39,752 nt of DNA from Chara braunii (GCA_003427395.1 BFEA01000990.1:150203-189954); one strand, 5' to 3'; counted from the stretch's first letter, positions 1-11,078 are shown. Program-made: numbers and translations. Notes: a model not told the origin generated them from the sequence alone.

Positions 1-3000
1 TCGGAGGATCTCCTATTAACATGTGAGTGAAGAACAAGAGTTTAAGTAGCCTAAATCACAAGTAACCAACATGACATCATCCATTGAAGAATCGGGACAC
101 TACCAACTAGTATGTGAGTAAAAAGCAAGAGTTTTAGTAGCCCATATCACAAGTAACCAACGTGAGATCATCCATAGAAGAATCGGAGCACTACCTACTA
201 ATGTGTGAATGAAAAACAAGAGATTAAGTAACACAAATCACAAGTAACCAGCATGAGATCCTCCATAGAAGAATTGGAGCACTACCTACTAGTATGTGAA
301 TGAAAAACAAGAGTTGCACTAGGCTATCTCACAAGATTTGAGCAAGAGATTATCCATGGAAGAATCAGAGGATCTCCTACTAACATGTGAGTGAAGAACA
401 AGAGTTTGAGTAGCCCAAATCACAAGTAACCAACATGACATCATCCATTGAAGAATCGAAGCACTTCCTACTAGTGTCTGAGTGAAAAGCATGTGTGTGA
501 GTAGGCTGGATCACCAAGATTGCATCAAAGATCATCCATAGAAGTAGCGGTGCACTAACTAGTGTGTGAGTGAAAAGCATGAGTGTGAATAGGGTAGATC
601 ACCAAGATTGCATCAAAGATCATTCATGGTGGTAGCGGTGCCCTACCTACTAGTGTGTGAGGGAAAAGCATGAGTGTGAGTAGGCTAGATCACCAACATT
701 GCATCAAAGATCATCTTTAGAAGTAGCGGTGCACTACCTACTAGTGTGTGAGTGAAAAGCATGAGCGTGAGCAGGCCGGATCACCAAGATTGCATGAAAG
801 ATCATTCATAGAAGTAGCGGTGCACTACCTACTAGTTTGTGAGTGAAAAGCATGAGCGTGAGCAGGCTAAATTACCAACATTGCATCAAAGATCATCCAC
901 AGAAGTAGCGGTGCACTACCTACTAGTGTGTGCGTAAAAAGCATGAGTGTGAGTAGGCTGGATCACCAACATTGCATCAAAGAACTTTCATGGAAGTAGC
1001 GGTGCACTACCTACTAGTGCGTGAGTGAAAAGCATGAGTGTGAGCAGGCTAAATCAAAAGTAACCAAAATGAAACCATCGATTGAAGAATCGGAGCACTA
1101 CCTACTAGTGTGTGAATGAAAAACAAGAGATTGAGTAGCCCATATCACAAGTAACCAACATGACATCATCCAAAGAAAATTGGAACACTACCTACTAGTA
1201 TCTGAATGAAAAACAAGACTTGCACTAGGCTATCTCATAAGATTTGCGCATGACATCATCCATGGAAGAATCGGAGGATCTCTTACCAACATGTGAGTGA
1301 AGAACAAGAGTTTGAGTAGCCCAAATCACAAGCATCCAACATGACATCATCCATAGAAGAATCAGAGCACTTCCTACTGATATGTGAGTGAAAAACAAGA
1401 GTTTTGGTAGCCCAAATCACAAGTAACCAGCATGACATCATGCATAGAAGAATCGAAATACTACCTACCAGTATGTGAGTGAAAAGCAAGAGTTTGAGTA
1501 GCTTAAATCACAAGTATCCAACATGAGATCATCCATAGAAGAATCGGGCCGCTACCTATTAATGTGTGAGTGAAAAACAAGAGTTCTAGTAGCCTAAATC
1601 ACAAGTAACCAACATGACATCAGCCATAGAAGAATCGGAATACTACCTACTTGTATTTGAGTAAAAAGCAAGAGTTTGAGTAGCCCATATCAAAAGTAAC
1701 CAACATGAGATCATCCATAGAAGAATTGGAGCACTACCTACTTGTGTGTGAATGAAAAAACAAGAGATTGAGTAGCAAAAATCACAAGTAACCAACATGA
1801 GATCCTNTGTAAAAGAATCGGAACACTACCTACTAGTATGTGAATGAAAAACAAGAGTTGCACTAGACTATCTCACAAGATTTGAGCAAGAGATTATCCA
1901 TGGAAGAATCGGAGGATCTCCTATTAACATGTGAGTGAAGAACAAGAGTTTAAGTAGCCTAAATCACAAGTAACCAACATGACATCATCCATTGAAGAAT
2001 CGGAGCACTTCCTACTAGTATGTGAGTGAAAAACAAGAGTTTGAGTAGCCCAAATCACAAGTAACCAACAAGAGATCATCCATAGAAGAATCGAAGCACC
2101 ACCTTGTAATGTGTGAATGAAAAACAAATGATTGTGTAGCCCTAATCACAAGTAAGCAACATGACATCTTCCCAAGAAGAATCGGAACACTACCTACTAG
2201 TATGTAAGTAAAAAGCAAGAGTTTGAGGAACCCAAATCACAAGTAACCAACATGAGATCATCCATAGAATAATCGGAGCACAACCTACTAGTGTGTGAAT
2301 GACAAACAAGAGATTGAGTAGCCCAAATCACAAGTAACCAATATGAGATCCTCCATAGAAGAATCGGAGCACTACTTACTAGTATGTGAATGAAAAACAA
2401 GAGCTGCACTAGACTATCTCACAAGATTTGAGCAAGAGGTCATCCATAGAAGAATCGGAGGATCTCCTACTAACATGTGAGTGAAGAACAAGAGTTTGAG
2501 TAGCCCAAATTGCAAGTAACAAACATGACATCATTCATAGAAGAATCGGAGCACTTCCTACTAGTAAGTGAGTGAAAAACAAGAGTTTGAGTAGCCCAAG
2601 TCACAAGTAACCAACTAGAGATCATCCATAGAAGAATCGGAGCACAACCTACTAGTGTGTGAATGAAAAACAAAAGATTGAGTAACTCAAATCACAAGTA
2701 ACCAACATGAGATCCTCCATAGAAGAATCGGAGCACTACCTACTAGTATGTGAATGAAAAACAAGAGCTGCAGTAAGCTATCTCACAAGATTTGAGCAAG
2801 AGATCATCCATGGAAGAATCGGAGGATCTCCTACTAACATGTGAGGGAAGAACAAGAGTTTGAGTAGCCCTAATCACAAGTAACAAACATGACATCATTC
2901 ATAGAAGAATCGAAGCACTTCCTACTAGTAAGTGAATGAAAAACAAGAGTTTGAGCAGCCCAAATCACAAGTAACCAACTAGAGATCATCCATAGAAGAA

Positions 3001-3140
3001 TCGGAGCCCTACCTACTAGTGTGTGAATGAAAAAGAAGAGATTGAGTAGCCCAAATCACAAGTAACCAACAGAACATCATTCATAGAAGAATTGGAACAC
3101 TACCTACTAGTATGTTAGTAAAAAGCAAGAGTTTGAGTAT
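1..3140. repeat. Satellite A, 91-bp tandem array (left)
   Basis: A tandem array of a monomer of about 91 bp fills the window from its first base. A typical monomer reads through 'cacaagtaaccaacatgaga', 'tagaagaatcggagcac' and 'tacctactagtgtgtgaatg'. At least three subtypes are interspersed: the common one; a 'gtagcggtgcactacc' subtype around 490-1050; and a subtype with 'gctatctcacaagatttgag' followed by 'ggaggatctcctac'. The last one recurs at about 314, 1220, 1858, 2404 and 2768, so its spacings are close to exact multiples of 91. Short minus-strand ORFs in the array are by-products of the repeat. A single N is at 1807. The left end of the array lies outside the window. Confidence 0.95.
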
Positions 3141-3144
3141 CCCA

Positions 3145-3233
3145 ATAAGAGGGAGAAGATAAAAAATGAAGAAGAGGAAGAAGAAGAAGATGGAGAATGA
3201 GTAGATAAAGAGGAAGAAGAAGAAGAAGAACGA

Positions 3234-3264
<31 letters not shown>

Positions 3265-3290
3265 AAGATGAAGAAGATGAAGATGCATCG
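3145..3290. repeat. GAA/AGA microsatellite (left)
   Basis: A purine-only stretch of GAA/AAG units with a few interruptions joins satellite A to the 4.2-kb unit. The same tract sits in the same place in the right-hand copy. It produces meaningless poly-Phe and poly-Leu readings on the minus strand. Confidence 0.9.
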
Positions 3291-3371
3291 TCTTCCTTCC
3301 ACTCACCTTGTCAATGTCTTGGAGATGGAGTGTCAATCTTGATGAGGTTTTCCTCCTCCTCGCACAACTCC

Positions 3372-3690
3372 TCCTTGGCTATGGTTCCCTCTTTCTTCAA
3401 GCCTCTCTCCTTCCTTTCTCACTTCTTTCCAAGTTGCCTCAAACTCCCATCACCATGGTCATGAAGTCCTCCCCTCTAGGAGGGCTAATGGGGTTCCCTC
3501 TAGAATCTCTCTCTTCCTCACACCCAGGGGGCTATGACGGATCACCTCCCCTAGTGCCAGCCTTACTACCTCTAGTCTCTAGAGCTCCTCTCCTTAGCTC
3601 ATGACCTCCACCAAACTCCCAAACTAGCATGGGTTCTCCTCTCCTCTCTCCAAGTGAAAAAGTGCTCTCATGAGCTCACTTGGGCAGCAT
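3372..3690. other. 319-bp tract identical to 27685-28003
   Basis: Reading both copies base by base I find no difference over this stretch, although flanking parts of the unit differ by frequent substitutions and indels. The tract contains small inverted repeats such as CCCTCTAGGAGGG and CTCTAGTCTCTAGAG. No ORF of interest spans it. Confidence 0.75.
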
Positions 3691-4086
3691 AGGCACTCCT
3701 CATGCAATTGTGAAAGTGGCGGACTGAATTCCCAGCTTATGTAGGCTGAAACCAGCAGTCCGGCCAGCCTATGAGCCTCCCCATGAGCCTTGAGGTAAAC
3801 CGAGGTACCCCCAAGGCAAAATTCCACTACTAGGCCTTTCTAGAGGTACCCGGGCCTCTTTTTGGCCAAATACATGCAGTCCGAGTGGTTGGTACCAACT
3901 CGGATTGCCTCTTGGCCTACTCCGGCCTCCTTTTTACCTCAGAAATGTTGCACCCTTGGGTCCTAATGCCCAAGGGACAATTTTACTTGAAAGAAAAAAA
4001 CCTTGTTGGCCTTTTTCTCGATTTTTTCAGTTTGTACCCCATTTTTGGTAGGTCGAGATATTTTTCGATGTAGCGGCATATTTTCA

Positions 4087-4113
4087 GCCTTGGATCTGAC
4101 TGAGATCCAAGGC
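4087..4113. other. Hairpin, 11-bp perfect stem
   Basis: GCCTTGGATCT and AGATCCAAGGC flank a 5-nt loop (GACTG). The right-hand copy at 28396-28422 has the same stem but a different loop (GGCTA), so the arms were kept while the loop changed. Confidence 0.85.
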
Positions 4114-4426
4114 CGGCAATAATCCGAGCCACCCCCTAGTCGCCCTTGCTTTAAGTTTGAGCCCCTAAGTCCACTTTTTTAATTTTTTGTGCATCTGGCT
4201 CTCTTATTGGGCCAAATGCACAGTTTCGTCATTTTTCCTTTTTTGTTTCTTTCCATTTTGGGCTGCCACCTCATTCCGGAGCTAGCCATTTTGAGCTGGC
4301 CCACAAAAAATGGCTAGTTCCTCTCCACCATGAGATCTGTGCTCAGATCCATGGTCCAAGAGAAAACCGGTTCTTTCCTTTTTGCATTTTCTCTCATTTT
4401 CTGCCTTTTAATTCAGATTTTATTGA

Positions 4427-4449
4427 GATATGGCCCTTGGGGCCATATC
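4427..4449. other. Hairpin, 10-bp perfect stem
   Basis: GATATGGCCC and GGGCCATATC flank a 3-nt loop (TTG). In the right copy (29494-29516) only the outer seven pairs of the stem remain. The hairpin lies just downstream of the site where the fold-back element inserted in the right copy. Confidence 0.8.
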
Positions 4450-4868
4450 TTTACAATCCGGATTGCCCTCCCTCATTCTAGGAGGGATGAGGTCACAGTT
4501 CGGACCTGTCAGTCCCTAATGTGCAGGTCCCAATAGGCCGGCACACTCTCCTCCACTCCTTTCTCCCTTTTTGTCTCATTCTCCCTCATTTCTCTCTCAT
4601 TTTTCTTTCTTTTTCTTTTATTTCTGTTATGACAAATGTCAAACTGTTGTGCACCCTCTTTCTAGGCTCTAAGGCCTCATTCAAGGCCAGGTTCATGGCT
4701 GTTACTTGGCCGTTACATCTCGGATTCCAACAATGTCACCCCCATGCTTCTAGAGGGTTCCGTTTTGCCTCCGTTTGTCCAATTTTGAGCCCCATTTCCT
4801 CTGATTTTCTAAGGACAACCTTCTTCTAATGTTGAGCCTCTTGAGACTCTCTTTTCTCATGCTTAGCT

Positions 4869-4888
4869 AGTCCGAGATATCTCGGACT
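4869..4888. other. Perfect 20-bp palindrome
   Basis: AGTCCGAGATATCTCGGACT is fully self-complementary. It is unchanged at 29936-29955 in the right copy. Related inverted motifs of the form GCAGTCCG...CGGACTGC recur through the unit, for example near 5570, 6155 and 30685. Confidence 0.9.
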
Positions 4889-5499
4889 GCTGGGCAGCCC
4901 TCCCAACAGCATTATTTTGCTTTCTTTTCTCCCATGGCTCTCCCACTTGCCCCACTTGCACTAGTGGTGCTAATATTTTCCACCGTCTAGGTCCTTGATC
5001 TCGTCGGTGCCGTTTGCTTGCACAATTATTCGTTGTGCTTGCTCATAGTTCCCTTGGGACATCCCAAGTCCCTGCCACTTTCTTCCATATTAGTTCCATT
5101 TTCTTGTCCCGCTGACGCGCGTCTCGTTTTCCGACTTTTATTATTTTGACCCACTTGGTCCCCGACAACATTCCGGATGGTGTCCCATTTTTATTTTTGG
5201 GGTCCTCTTGTCCTTGGTGGTTTCATCATCTCTTCATGAGTGCCGATTTTTCTAGGCCGTGAGATCCCACCTCACGGTCGCCGTTTACTGTCTTTACTTG
5301 CCCCCATGCCGAAATTGGTTCTCTCTACCCTTTCGGGCTTGCGGTGACTCATTTTCCCTTAGCCTAGGCACCCCCATGCAGTCCGTTATTTCTTGGACTG
5401 AGGTCATGGCTATTTTTCTAGTCCCACAACCCCACAACTTGCCTCACGCTAAAAGAAAATAAAGCATTTGATTTCTAAGTGCATCTGGGCTCAATATTG

Positions 5500-5562
5500 G
5501 CTCCGGATGCACCTCGAATATGTGTTTTCCCTCCGGATGCACCTAAAACATGTGTTTTTGCC
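5500..5562. repeat. 30-bp tandem repeat, two copies
   Basis: The unit 'ccggatgcacct' followed by 'catgtgttttccct' occurs twice here. The right copy of the large unit has three (about 30587-30676). This is a copy-number difference between otherwise aligned units. Confidence 0.75.
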
Positions 5563-5764
5563 CTCCCCCATGCAGTCCGTTGCAACTCAGACTGCAATAG
5601 GGGTCAATTTCCTAGCCCCAATGCCCCACAACTAGCCCCTACTCAAAAGAAAAAAAAACGGTCAATTCCCAAGTACATCATGACTTGATTTTGGTTCCGG
5701 ATGCACTTAAAACATGTGTTTCTCCTCATGCATGTAATCCGTTTTATTCTGGTTGCATGGGTCC

Positions 5765-5807
5765 TTGATTTTCTTTGATTTTCTATGCAAAAATCAAAGA
5801 AAATCAA
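5765..5807. other. Hairpin, 18-bp perfect stem
   Basis: TTGATTTTCTTTGATTTT (5765-5782) pairs with AAAATCAAAGAAAATCAA (5790-5807) around a 7-nt loop. The right copy (30879-30921) has the same hairpin with one mismatch. Confidence 0.85.
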
Positions 5808-6250
5808 AGTCGTTTGCAACTGCCATATTCCATAATGAATCTGGTCACGGATGAATCTCCCCAAGTGACCGTTTTTTACCGTTCAGGCCTTTCTCTTTTC
5901 TTTTCTTTTCTTCTCTCTTTTATTTTATTTTATTTTATTTTCCTCCTTTCTTGGACAGTACGGACCTGCAGCCCCTACTTGTGGCAGTCCCTACTGACGA
6001 CTAACTCACTCACTCCCTCTCACTCTTTTTGTTTTATTCTCCCACACTTTTGTTTTTTTTTTCCCTCTTTTTTCTATCATACCAAGGGTCAAGTGGCCGT
6101 TAAGGTCCTTTTTTAGGCATCTCCTCTTAGTTATGGTCCTTCCTATGCCCAAGGTGCAGTCCGTTATATCTCGGACTGCAATGATGGCCTTCTCATGCAC
6201 ATGGGAGTCTTCTTTTACTCCTATTTTTCTCCCACAGTGGCCCTACCCTC

Positions 6251-6464
6251 TCCGATTTTCTCCCGGAGGCCTATTTTTCACATGGGTCTCGTTTGACTCC
6301 ATTTTCTTGAGGGAGGCTAGTCGGAGATTTTTCGGATTGCTCTCATGCCTTACCTACTCCGATTTTCTCCCGGAGGCCTATTTTTCACATGGGTCTCGTT
6401 TTACTCCATTTTCTTGAGGGAGGTTTATCCGAGATTTTTCGGATTGCTCCCATGCCTTCCATTT
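6251..6464. repeat. 107-bp tandem duplication (left copy only)
   Basis: A block starting 'tccgattttctcccggaggc' and ending near 'tttttcggattgct' is present twice with a 107-bp period. The right copy has it once (about 31350-31450). The duplication therefore arose after the two units separated, or was lost in the other. Confidence 0.85.
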
Positions 6465-6638
6465 CAAGTTTTTTTACTTCTTCTTTTCCTTTTGGCCTTC
6501 CCGTTTGCTACCGCTAGTGCTTGCACTAGCGGTGTTAATATTCTTGGTAGTCAAGATCTCGATCTTGACGGTGCACCTTGTATTTATTATTTTTCTTAAT
6601 GTGGTGCCGCCGTTTCTTCTTGAGACCTTCAAATGTCC

Positions 6639-6796
6639 CCGCCACTTGTCCCGTAGGTGGTCCCCGGTACTTAGTCCCGCCGGTGGTCCCCGACACTTAG
6701 TCCTGTCGGTGGTCCCCGACACTTAGTCCCGCCGGTAGTCCCGATACTTAGTCCCGTCGATGGTCTCCGACACTTAGTCCCTTGGGTGGTCCCCGA
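6639..6796. repeat. 26-bp tandem repeat, about six copies (left)
   Basis: The unit 'cttagtcccgccggtggtcc' plus 'ccgaca' is repeated about six times with point changes. It lies some 600 bp inside the proposed LTR start on the minus strand and is matched by about six copies at 31630-31790. Confidence 0.85.
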
Positions 6797-7361
6797 CACA
6801 TTTCGCCCCGGATGCCATTATTTTTACTTAGTCCCACGTGGCCCCGGGTGCCTTTCCCCGAGGTGTCCCACGTCCCTTGGGCGTTTTGCCGCCCCATAGT
6901 GACCCCTCTCCCTTGTCTTTTCTTGCGCCTTGTGGGCGCCGATTTCTTTGGTCGTGGGTCTCCGCTCCGAGGTTCCAGTAGCTGGCCCCCACGTTGGCCG
7001 CTCATTCTCTAGCTTCCCACGGCCCCGGGGTCATTCATCTCGCGACTTCCTCATTCTTTTGTCGCTGCCGTGGTGCATTTGCTGGTTTAAGGGCCCTTTG
7101 GCCTTAGTCTTTTTGCATTCCAACGGCCCTCCCGACCTCATATTATGTTCTACTTGCCCCTGTTCTTGCGCTCATTCGCTTGTCGTTGCTGGGTCTCACC
7201 TCTTGTGGTTCTCACCCCAGGGCATCATTCCCTTCTGTGGCCTAATCCTTTGTCTTTTCTCTTTCTTGCCTCCTCACTCCAGATTTCTCTGTTGTGCACA
7301 ATTCGTCTATATTCCATCTCTTGAGTGATGGGAAGTTATTCGGGACCCACCAGTCCCGGCA

Positions 7362-7373
7362 CATTCCCCCCAC
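7362..7373 (-). promoter_or_regulatory. Candidate polypurine tract next to the 3' LTR
   Basis: On the minus strand the sequence reads GTGGGGGGAATG and then the LTR-like TGCCGGG. A purine run directly before the TG of the 3' LTR is where gypsy elements prime plus-strand DNA synthesis. The equivalent position beside the right copy (32346 onward) has no purine run on that strand, as expected if that side is the outer flank. Confidence 0.55.
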
Positions 7374-7574
7374 TTATTCGCGATGTCCTCATCGCGCACC
7401 AATCTCTTGTCTGTGGGTTTGGGAGGGATAGACGGGAGAGGAGGATAAGATGTTATGGGTGGTTAGTTTGCCAGGGTCCCTTTTGTCTTTTCTTGTTCCT
7501 TTCTCAGTTTTCTTTTAGTTTCCGGCCTTGGAACGGGAAAGGGTGTGTAGGGTCAAGCTTTCTTTGTCCTTTAG

Positions 7575-7810
7575 GCATTTCGCGTCTCATTCATCACCCG
7601 TAGTACATCAAACCCCTTTCGTCTCGTTCATCACCCTCAGAGCATCAATCCTCCTTTCGTCTCGTTCATCACCCTCAGAGCATCAAAACCTTTTTCGTCT
7701 CGTTCATCACCCTCAGAGCATCAATCCTCCTTTCGTCTCATTCATCACCCTCAGAGCATTAAAACCTCTTTCGTCTCATTCATTACCCGTAGTACATCAA
7801 CTCTTTTTTC
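7575..7810. repeat. Tandem repeat, 38-40-bp unit, about six copies
   Basis: The unit contains 'cgtctcgttcatcaccctca' followed by 'gagcatcaa', with outer copies reading 'cattacccgtagtacatcaa'. The unit length is about 38-40 bp. ORFs crossing it are products of the repeat. Confidence 0.9.
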
Positions 7811-8129
7811 AGTTTTTCTCCTTTCGCTGCCCCTGCTTCTCCCTGGAGCCTCGCCATCCCAATCACCCTTTGGTTGATCCTCCTTCCATCCCTTGCCAAC
7901 CAGGCCTCTTTTCGGGCTTCCGTCACCCTTAATGTCTTTTCTACTTGGCTTTTCGGCTGTGCAATCCACGCCCCCCGTCATTATTTCCTCAATCTTATGC
8001 TTAGCCAAATTCACATTTCTTTTTCCTATGTCTTTTTGCCCAGCTTTCTCTAACCCTGCCAATTTTGCATGCACGTCACCCTCATCCGACCTTTCTTGTA
8101 CCCAAGCTAAAAAACGCGTGTTACTTAGT

Positions 8130-8650
8130 CCATTTCATATGCATCTTTCTTCTGGCATCTTGCCAGACCCTTTTCATACTCATGCAAAGTCCATTACACA
8201 TATATTTCTCTTTCTGGCGTCTTGCCAGACCTTTTCTCAGGCTTGCAAAAAACTCAATTGCACATGTCTTTCTTTTCTGACCGTCTTGCAAGACCTTCTC
8301 TCAAGCCGACGCAAAGTCAATTACTCATCTATTTCCCTTCTAGACATCTTGCGAGGCCTTTTCTCAAATCCGTGCAAAGTCAATTACTCATCAATTTCTC
8401 TTCTGGACATCTTGCCAGACTTTTTCTCAAATCTGCGCAAAGTCAATTACTTATCCATTTCTTTCTTCTTGACATCTTGCCAGACTTTTTCTCAAGCCTG
8501 CGCAAAGTCAATTACTCATCCATTTCTTTCTTCTGGACATCTTGCCAAGTCTTTTCTCAAGTCTGCGCAAAGTCAATTACTCATCAGGTTCTTTCTTCTG
8601 GACATTTTGCCAGACCTTTTCTCAAACCTGCGCAAAGTCAATTATACAAT
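8130..8650. repeat. Tandem repeat, 62-65-bp unit, about eight copies
   Basis: The motif 'catcttgccagacttttctc' followed by 'gcgcaaagtcaattactcat' recurs with 'cttgc' starting near 8159, 8221, 8285, 8348, 8411, 8476, 8541 and 8606. The last units are a regular 65 bp. The 254-codon plus-strand ORF across this array is repeat-derived. Confidence 0.92.
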
Positions 8651-10100
8651 TCCTTGAGCTCATGGTAACCTTCTCTTTTGCACTCTTTTTCATCGGTAGA
8701 TGGCACACCTTTCCCCCCCACAAAATGCAATGTCCCCATCGCATGACTAGTTCTCACTCGTAGGTACGCAGACCTTGGCCCACCAACTGAGTAGACAGAT
8801 GCCGGCCCATCAGCCCCCAAAAGGAAGGGTGATCAGTCCTCCCCGTGCTGATAACTCACCTCATCCCCTACTCCGTCCGACCTTTTGCCGCTTACGAGAC
8901 GGGCGTCATCATTGAGGTACCTCCTCACATCTGGACGGTAGGTCCAGTCCAAAAGTCTCCCAGGACCCCGTCTTACCGCAAGGACTTTCTCGCGAATCGT
9001 TCCTCCCGAGTGGTGTTTTCTTGGATCCGGCCTCTTCCTTTCAAGAGAGTTGGGGCTCTCAATTAGTTCGCGAGTGCAGTTACGAAGACCTCGCGGTTAG
9101 TTCCCGAACGGTTGTAATGATCCGGCAGGGCAGTATCACTCGCCCTGTGGTGGTTGCAACTTCCACCCGGTACCACGCCCGATTCCTACCTCTGGACGGT
9201 GCTGCTCAACTTAATGCGAGTTGCCGTGGTCCGTTCCAAACGGTCGTGCTGCCCCTCTACGACATGGCGTGTGGTTGGGGAGAAAAATGAGACTTAGAAA
9301 AAAGAATGGCTCTCTCGTCCGTTTGGCTCCACGCCCTTGACGTTTAGGTTCTCAACATGAGGCGCAGTTTGAACTCCCCGACTAGAGCTCGTTGACGGAG
9401 TTAGTTCCGGACGGCCAGCATCAATCAAAGAGAAAGGTGCTTTGGTCCTTCAACCCTTATCCCTTCTTATAAGGAGTAAGTCACGCTGGGACTTTCCCTT
9501 GACGGGTAGAGGTCCTGGGGTTGTGATGCATGCACCGCTATCCCCTTCCTGTTGAGACCTGAGACTAGAAAAAGAAAAACTCAATGTCTTGCTATTTTCA
9601 TGGTCGGCCCGGCGACCTTATATCAAGTTGCCTAGGGTCCCCTGGCTATGCAATGCAATATCCAATTCTCAAACACTCAATCCAATGCTATTTCCAAGGC
9701 TGATTCTCCTGGCTGGTCCGACAGCCTCTCATCAACAAGGCCACCCATATGGTCGATCTGGTGGTTGTTCTTTCAATAGTCATTTCTCAAGACCGACCCT
9801 TCGGCCCATTCAATCCTCAACTCTCTCATTCCTCAACACCCAGTCCTTGTGACCGTCCCAACGGTCCCTGCCCTTCTTGGCTTTAAGGCTCGGCCTTCTT
9901 TATCCTGCCCTTCTCATTTTTTTTCATCCATCCTCTTGGCTATTTCAATGACCGACCCACCGACCTTTTCCATCTCTTATTGCTCATTCCAGCTCATTCT
10001 CAATCATCCTTTTTCAATCAACCTTTCTCAATTAATTATGCAAGGGACCCCGGTTCTATTTCAAAAGAAATGACCTTTGTCAGGGGCCATTTTCGAACAA

Positions 10101-10375
10101 CCTGGTTAGGGTCGTTCTTTTCCATTCTCAAATCGAACAGCCTGGTTAGGGTCGTTCTTTTCCATTCTCAAGTCAAACAGCCTGGTTAGGGTCATTCTTT
10201 TCCATTCTCAAGTCGAACAGCCTGGTTAGAGCCTGTCTCTTATACACATCTAGATGTGTATAAGAGTAGGGTCATTCCTTTCCATTCTCAAGTCAAACAG
10301 CCTGGTTAGGGTCATTCTTTTCCATTCTCAAGTCGAACAGCCTGGTTAGGGTCATTCCTTTCCATTCTCAATGTC
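10101..10375. repeat. 40-bp tandem repeat, about seven copies
   Basis: The unit 'cctggttagggtcattcttt' + 'tccattctcaagtcgaacag' starts at 10101, 10141, 10181, 10221, 10301 and 10341, plus a partial unit at about 10268. The array is interrupted by the adapter-like sequence at 10233-10266, so its true copy number is uncertain. Confidence 0.93.
10233..10266. other. Nextera/Tn5 mosaic-end junction: assembly artefact
   Basis: CTGTCTCTTATACACATCT (10233-10251) is the exact 19-bp Tn5 mosaic end used in Nextera libraries. It is followed at once by AGATGTGTATAAGAG (10252-10266), the start of its reverse complement. That head-to-head order is the Nextera mate-pair junction adapter, here 34 of 38 bases. 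It interrupts a 40-bp tandem unit in mid-copy. A natural origin is very unlikely. Confidence 0.95.
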
Positions 10376-11078
10376 AGCGCCGAGGGGGTGGGCCTCGAGG
10401 ACACAGATCGCATTTCTGTCTCAGAGGTTAGAAGGTGGCCATCTCGTTTTCAATTTTATGCGTGCGGTTTCCTTTCATTCATTCCTCAAAGCAATGTACT
10501 ATTCATGCATACATCTGACTTAGCGTCTAGTACTAGAGTTGGGACTCGCGATCCCAAGCAGCACTAGCCCACCCGATCGTTCAACCATAGCAAGAGAAAG
10601 GGGCGCCCCCTCTTATTTTCACTCGTTCCGATGACTCAGATTTCGGCTATTCTCAGACTCATTCATGACTCAGTTGGATTAGGCTCCTAGGGAAGGAGTG
10701 TTCTTCACGCCCCTTAACCCATAGGTTCCCTAACCTCCCTTGTACTTGACCAACATCCAATACCATGGTTCGCTCGTCAATCTGTACTCAAAGTTCTTCT
10801 TATCAAAACACAATCCATATTCCATCAAAAACTTACAATACATCCTTCCCAACTGGTCTCATCCCATGCCCCATGTCATTGTCTTGTGTACCCTTTTTGG
10901 AATGTAGCTTATCCAGAAAGTAGCCTCAAAGTTATCTCCTAACTTATTGTGACACAGTCTTAGCTGACCCTCTCATCACTCATCTTTAGCAAGCTTACTC
11001 GTACTATATACGCTCTTGTCGTTCCCATGTCTAACAAAAAAAGAAAAACAGGAATCCTGTTCAATACTTAGTCAATAT

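Larger units (their letters stand above)
3145..7361 (-). mobile_element. 4.2-kb duplicated unit, left copy: probable 3' LTR of the giant minus-strand element
   Basis: This segment is repeated in direct orientation at 27417-32345. By eye roughly nine bases in ten match, with small indels. It holds no credible gene and is strongly pyrimidine-rich on the plus strand. The shared segment ends exactly at 7361. On the minus strand it therefore begins TGCCGGGACTGGTGGG (right copy TGTCGGGACTGATGGG), a normal LTR-like TG start. A purine-rich tract lies just upstream of that start on the minus strand. Inside are hairpins, a 26-bp tandem repeat and a 107-bp duplication. The other end is unclear because satellite A follows in both copies. 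A plain segmental duplication is the main alternative reading. Confidence 0.6.
7362..11078. other. Non-coding stretch with tandem arrays (3' region of the minus-strand element)
   Basis: I see no convincing gene in this 3.7 kb. It is C/T-rich on the plus strand and holds three unrelated tandem arrays, listed separately, plus an adapter scar. If the large-element reading is right, this is the untranslated region between the last ORF and the polypurine tract. The stretches 8650-10080 and 10380-11078 show nothing I can name. Confidence 0.6.

Noticed and set aside
380-2673. Series of similar minus-strand ORFs of about 67 codons
   Set aside because: Each spans satellite monomers; the 91-bp period shifts frame and no start or domain is consistent.
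1-3140. CRISPR-like regular repeats
   Set aside because: Monomers are contiguous and similar along their whole length, with no constant-repeat / variable-spacer pattern.
7893-8657. 254-codon plus-strand ORF with repeated LDILPD...LRKVNYSS units
   Set aside because: It is the translation of the 62-65-bp tandem array; overlapping frames give similar repeated peptides and there is no domain.
10233-10266. A natural inverted-repeat insertion or Tn5 end
   Set aside because: The exact engineered mosaic end in head-to-head order is the library adapter; no transposase or target duplication is present.
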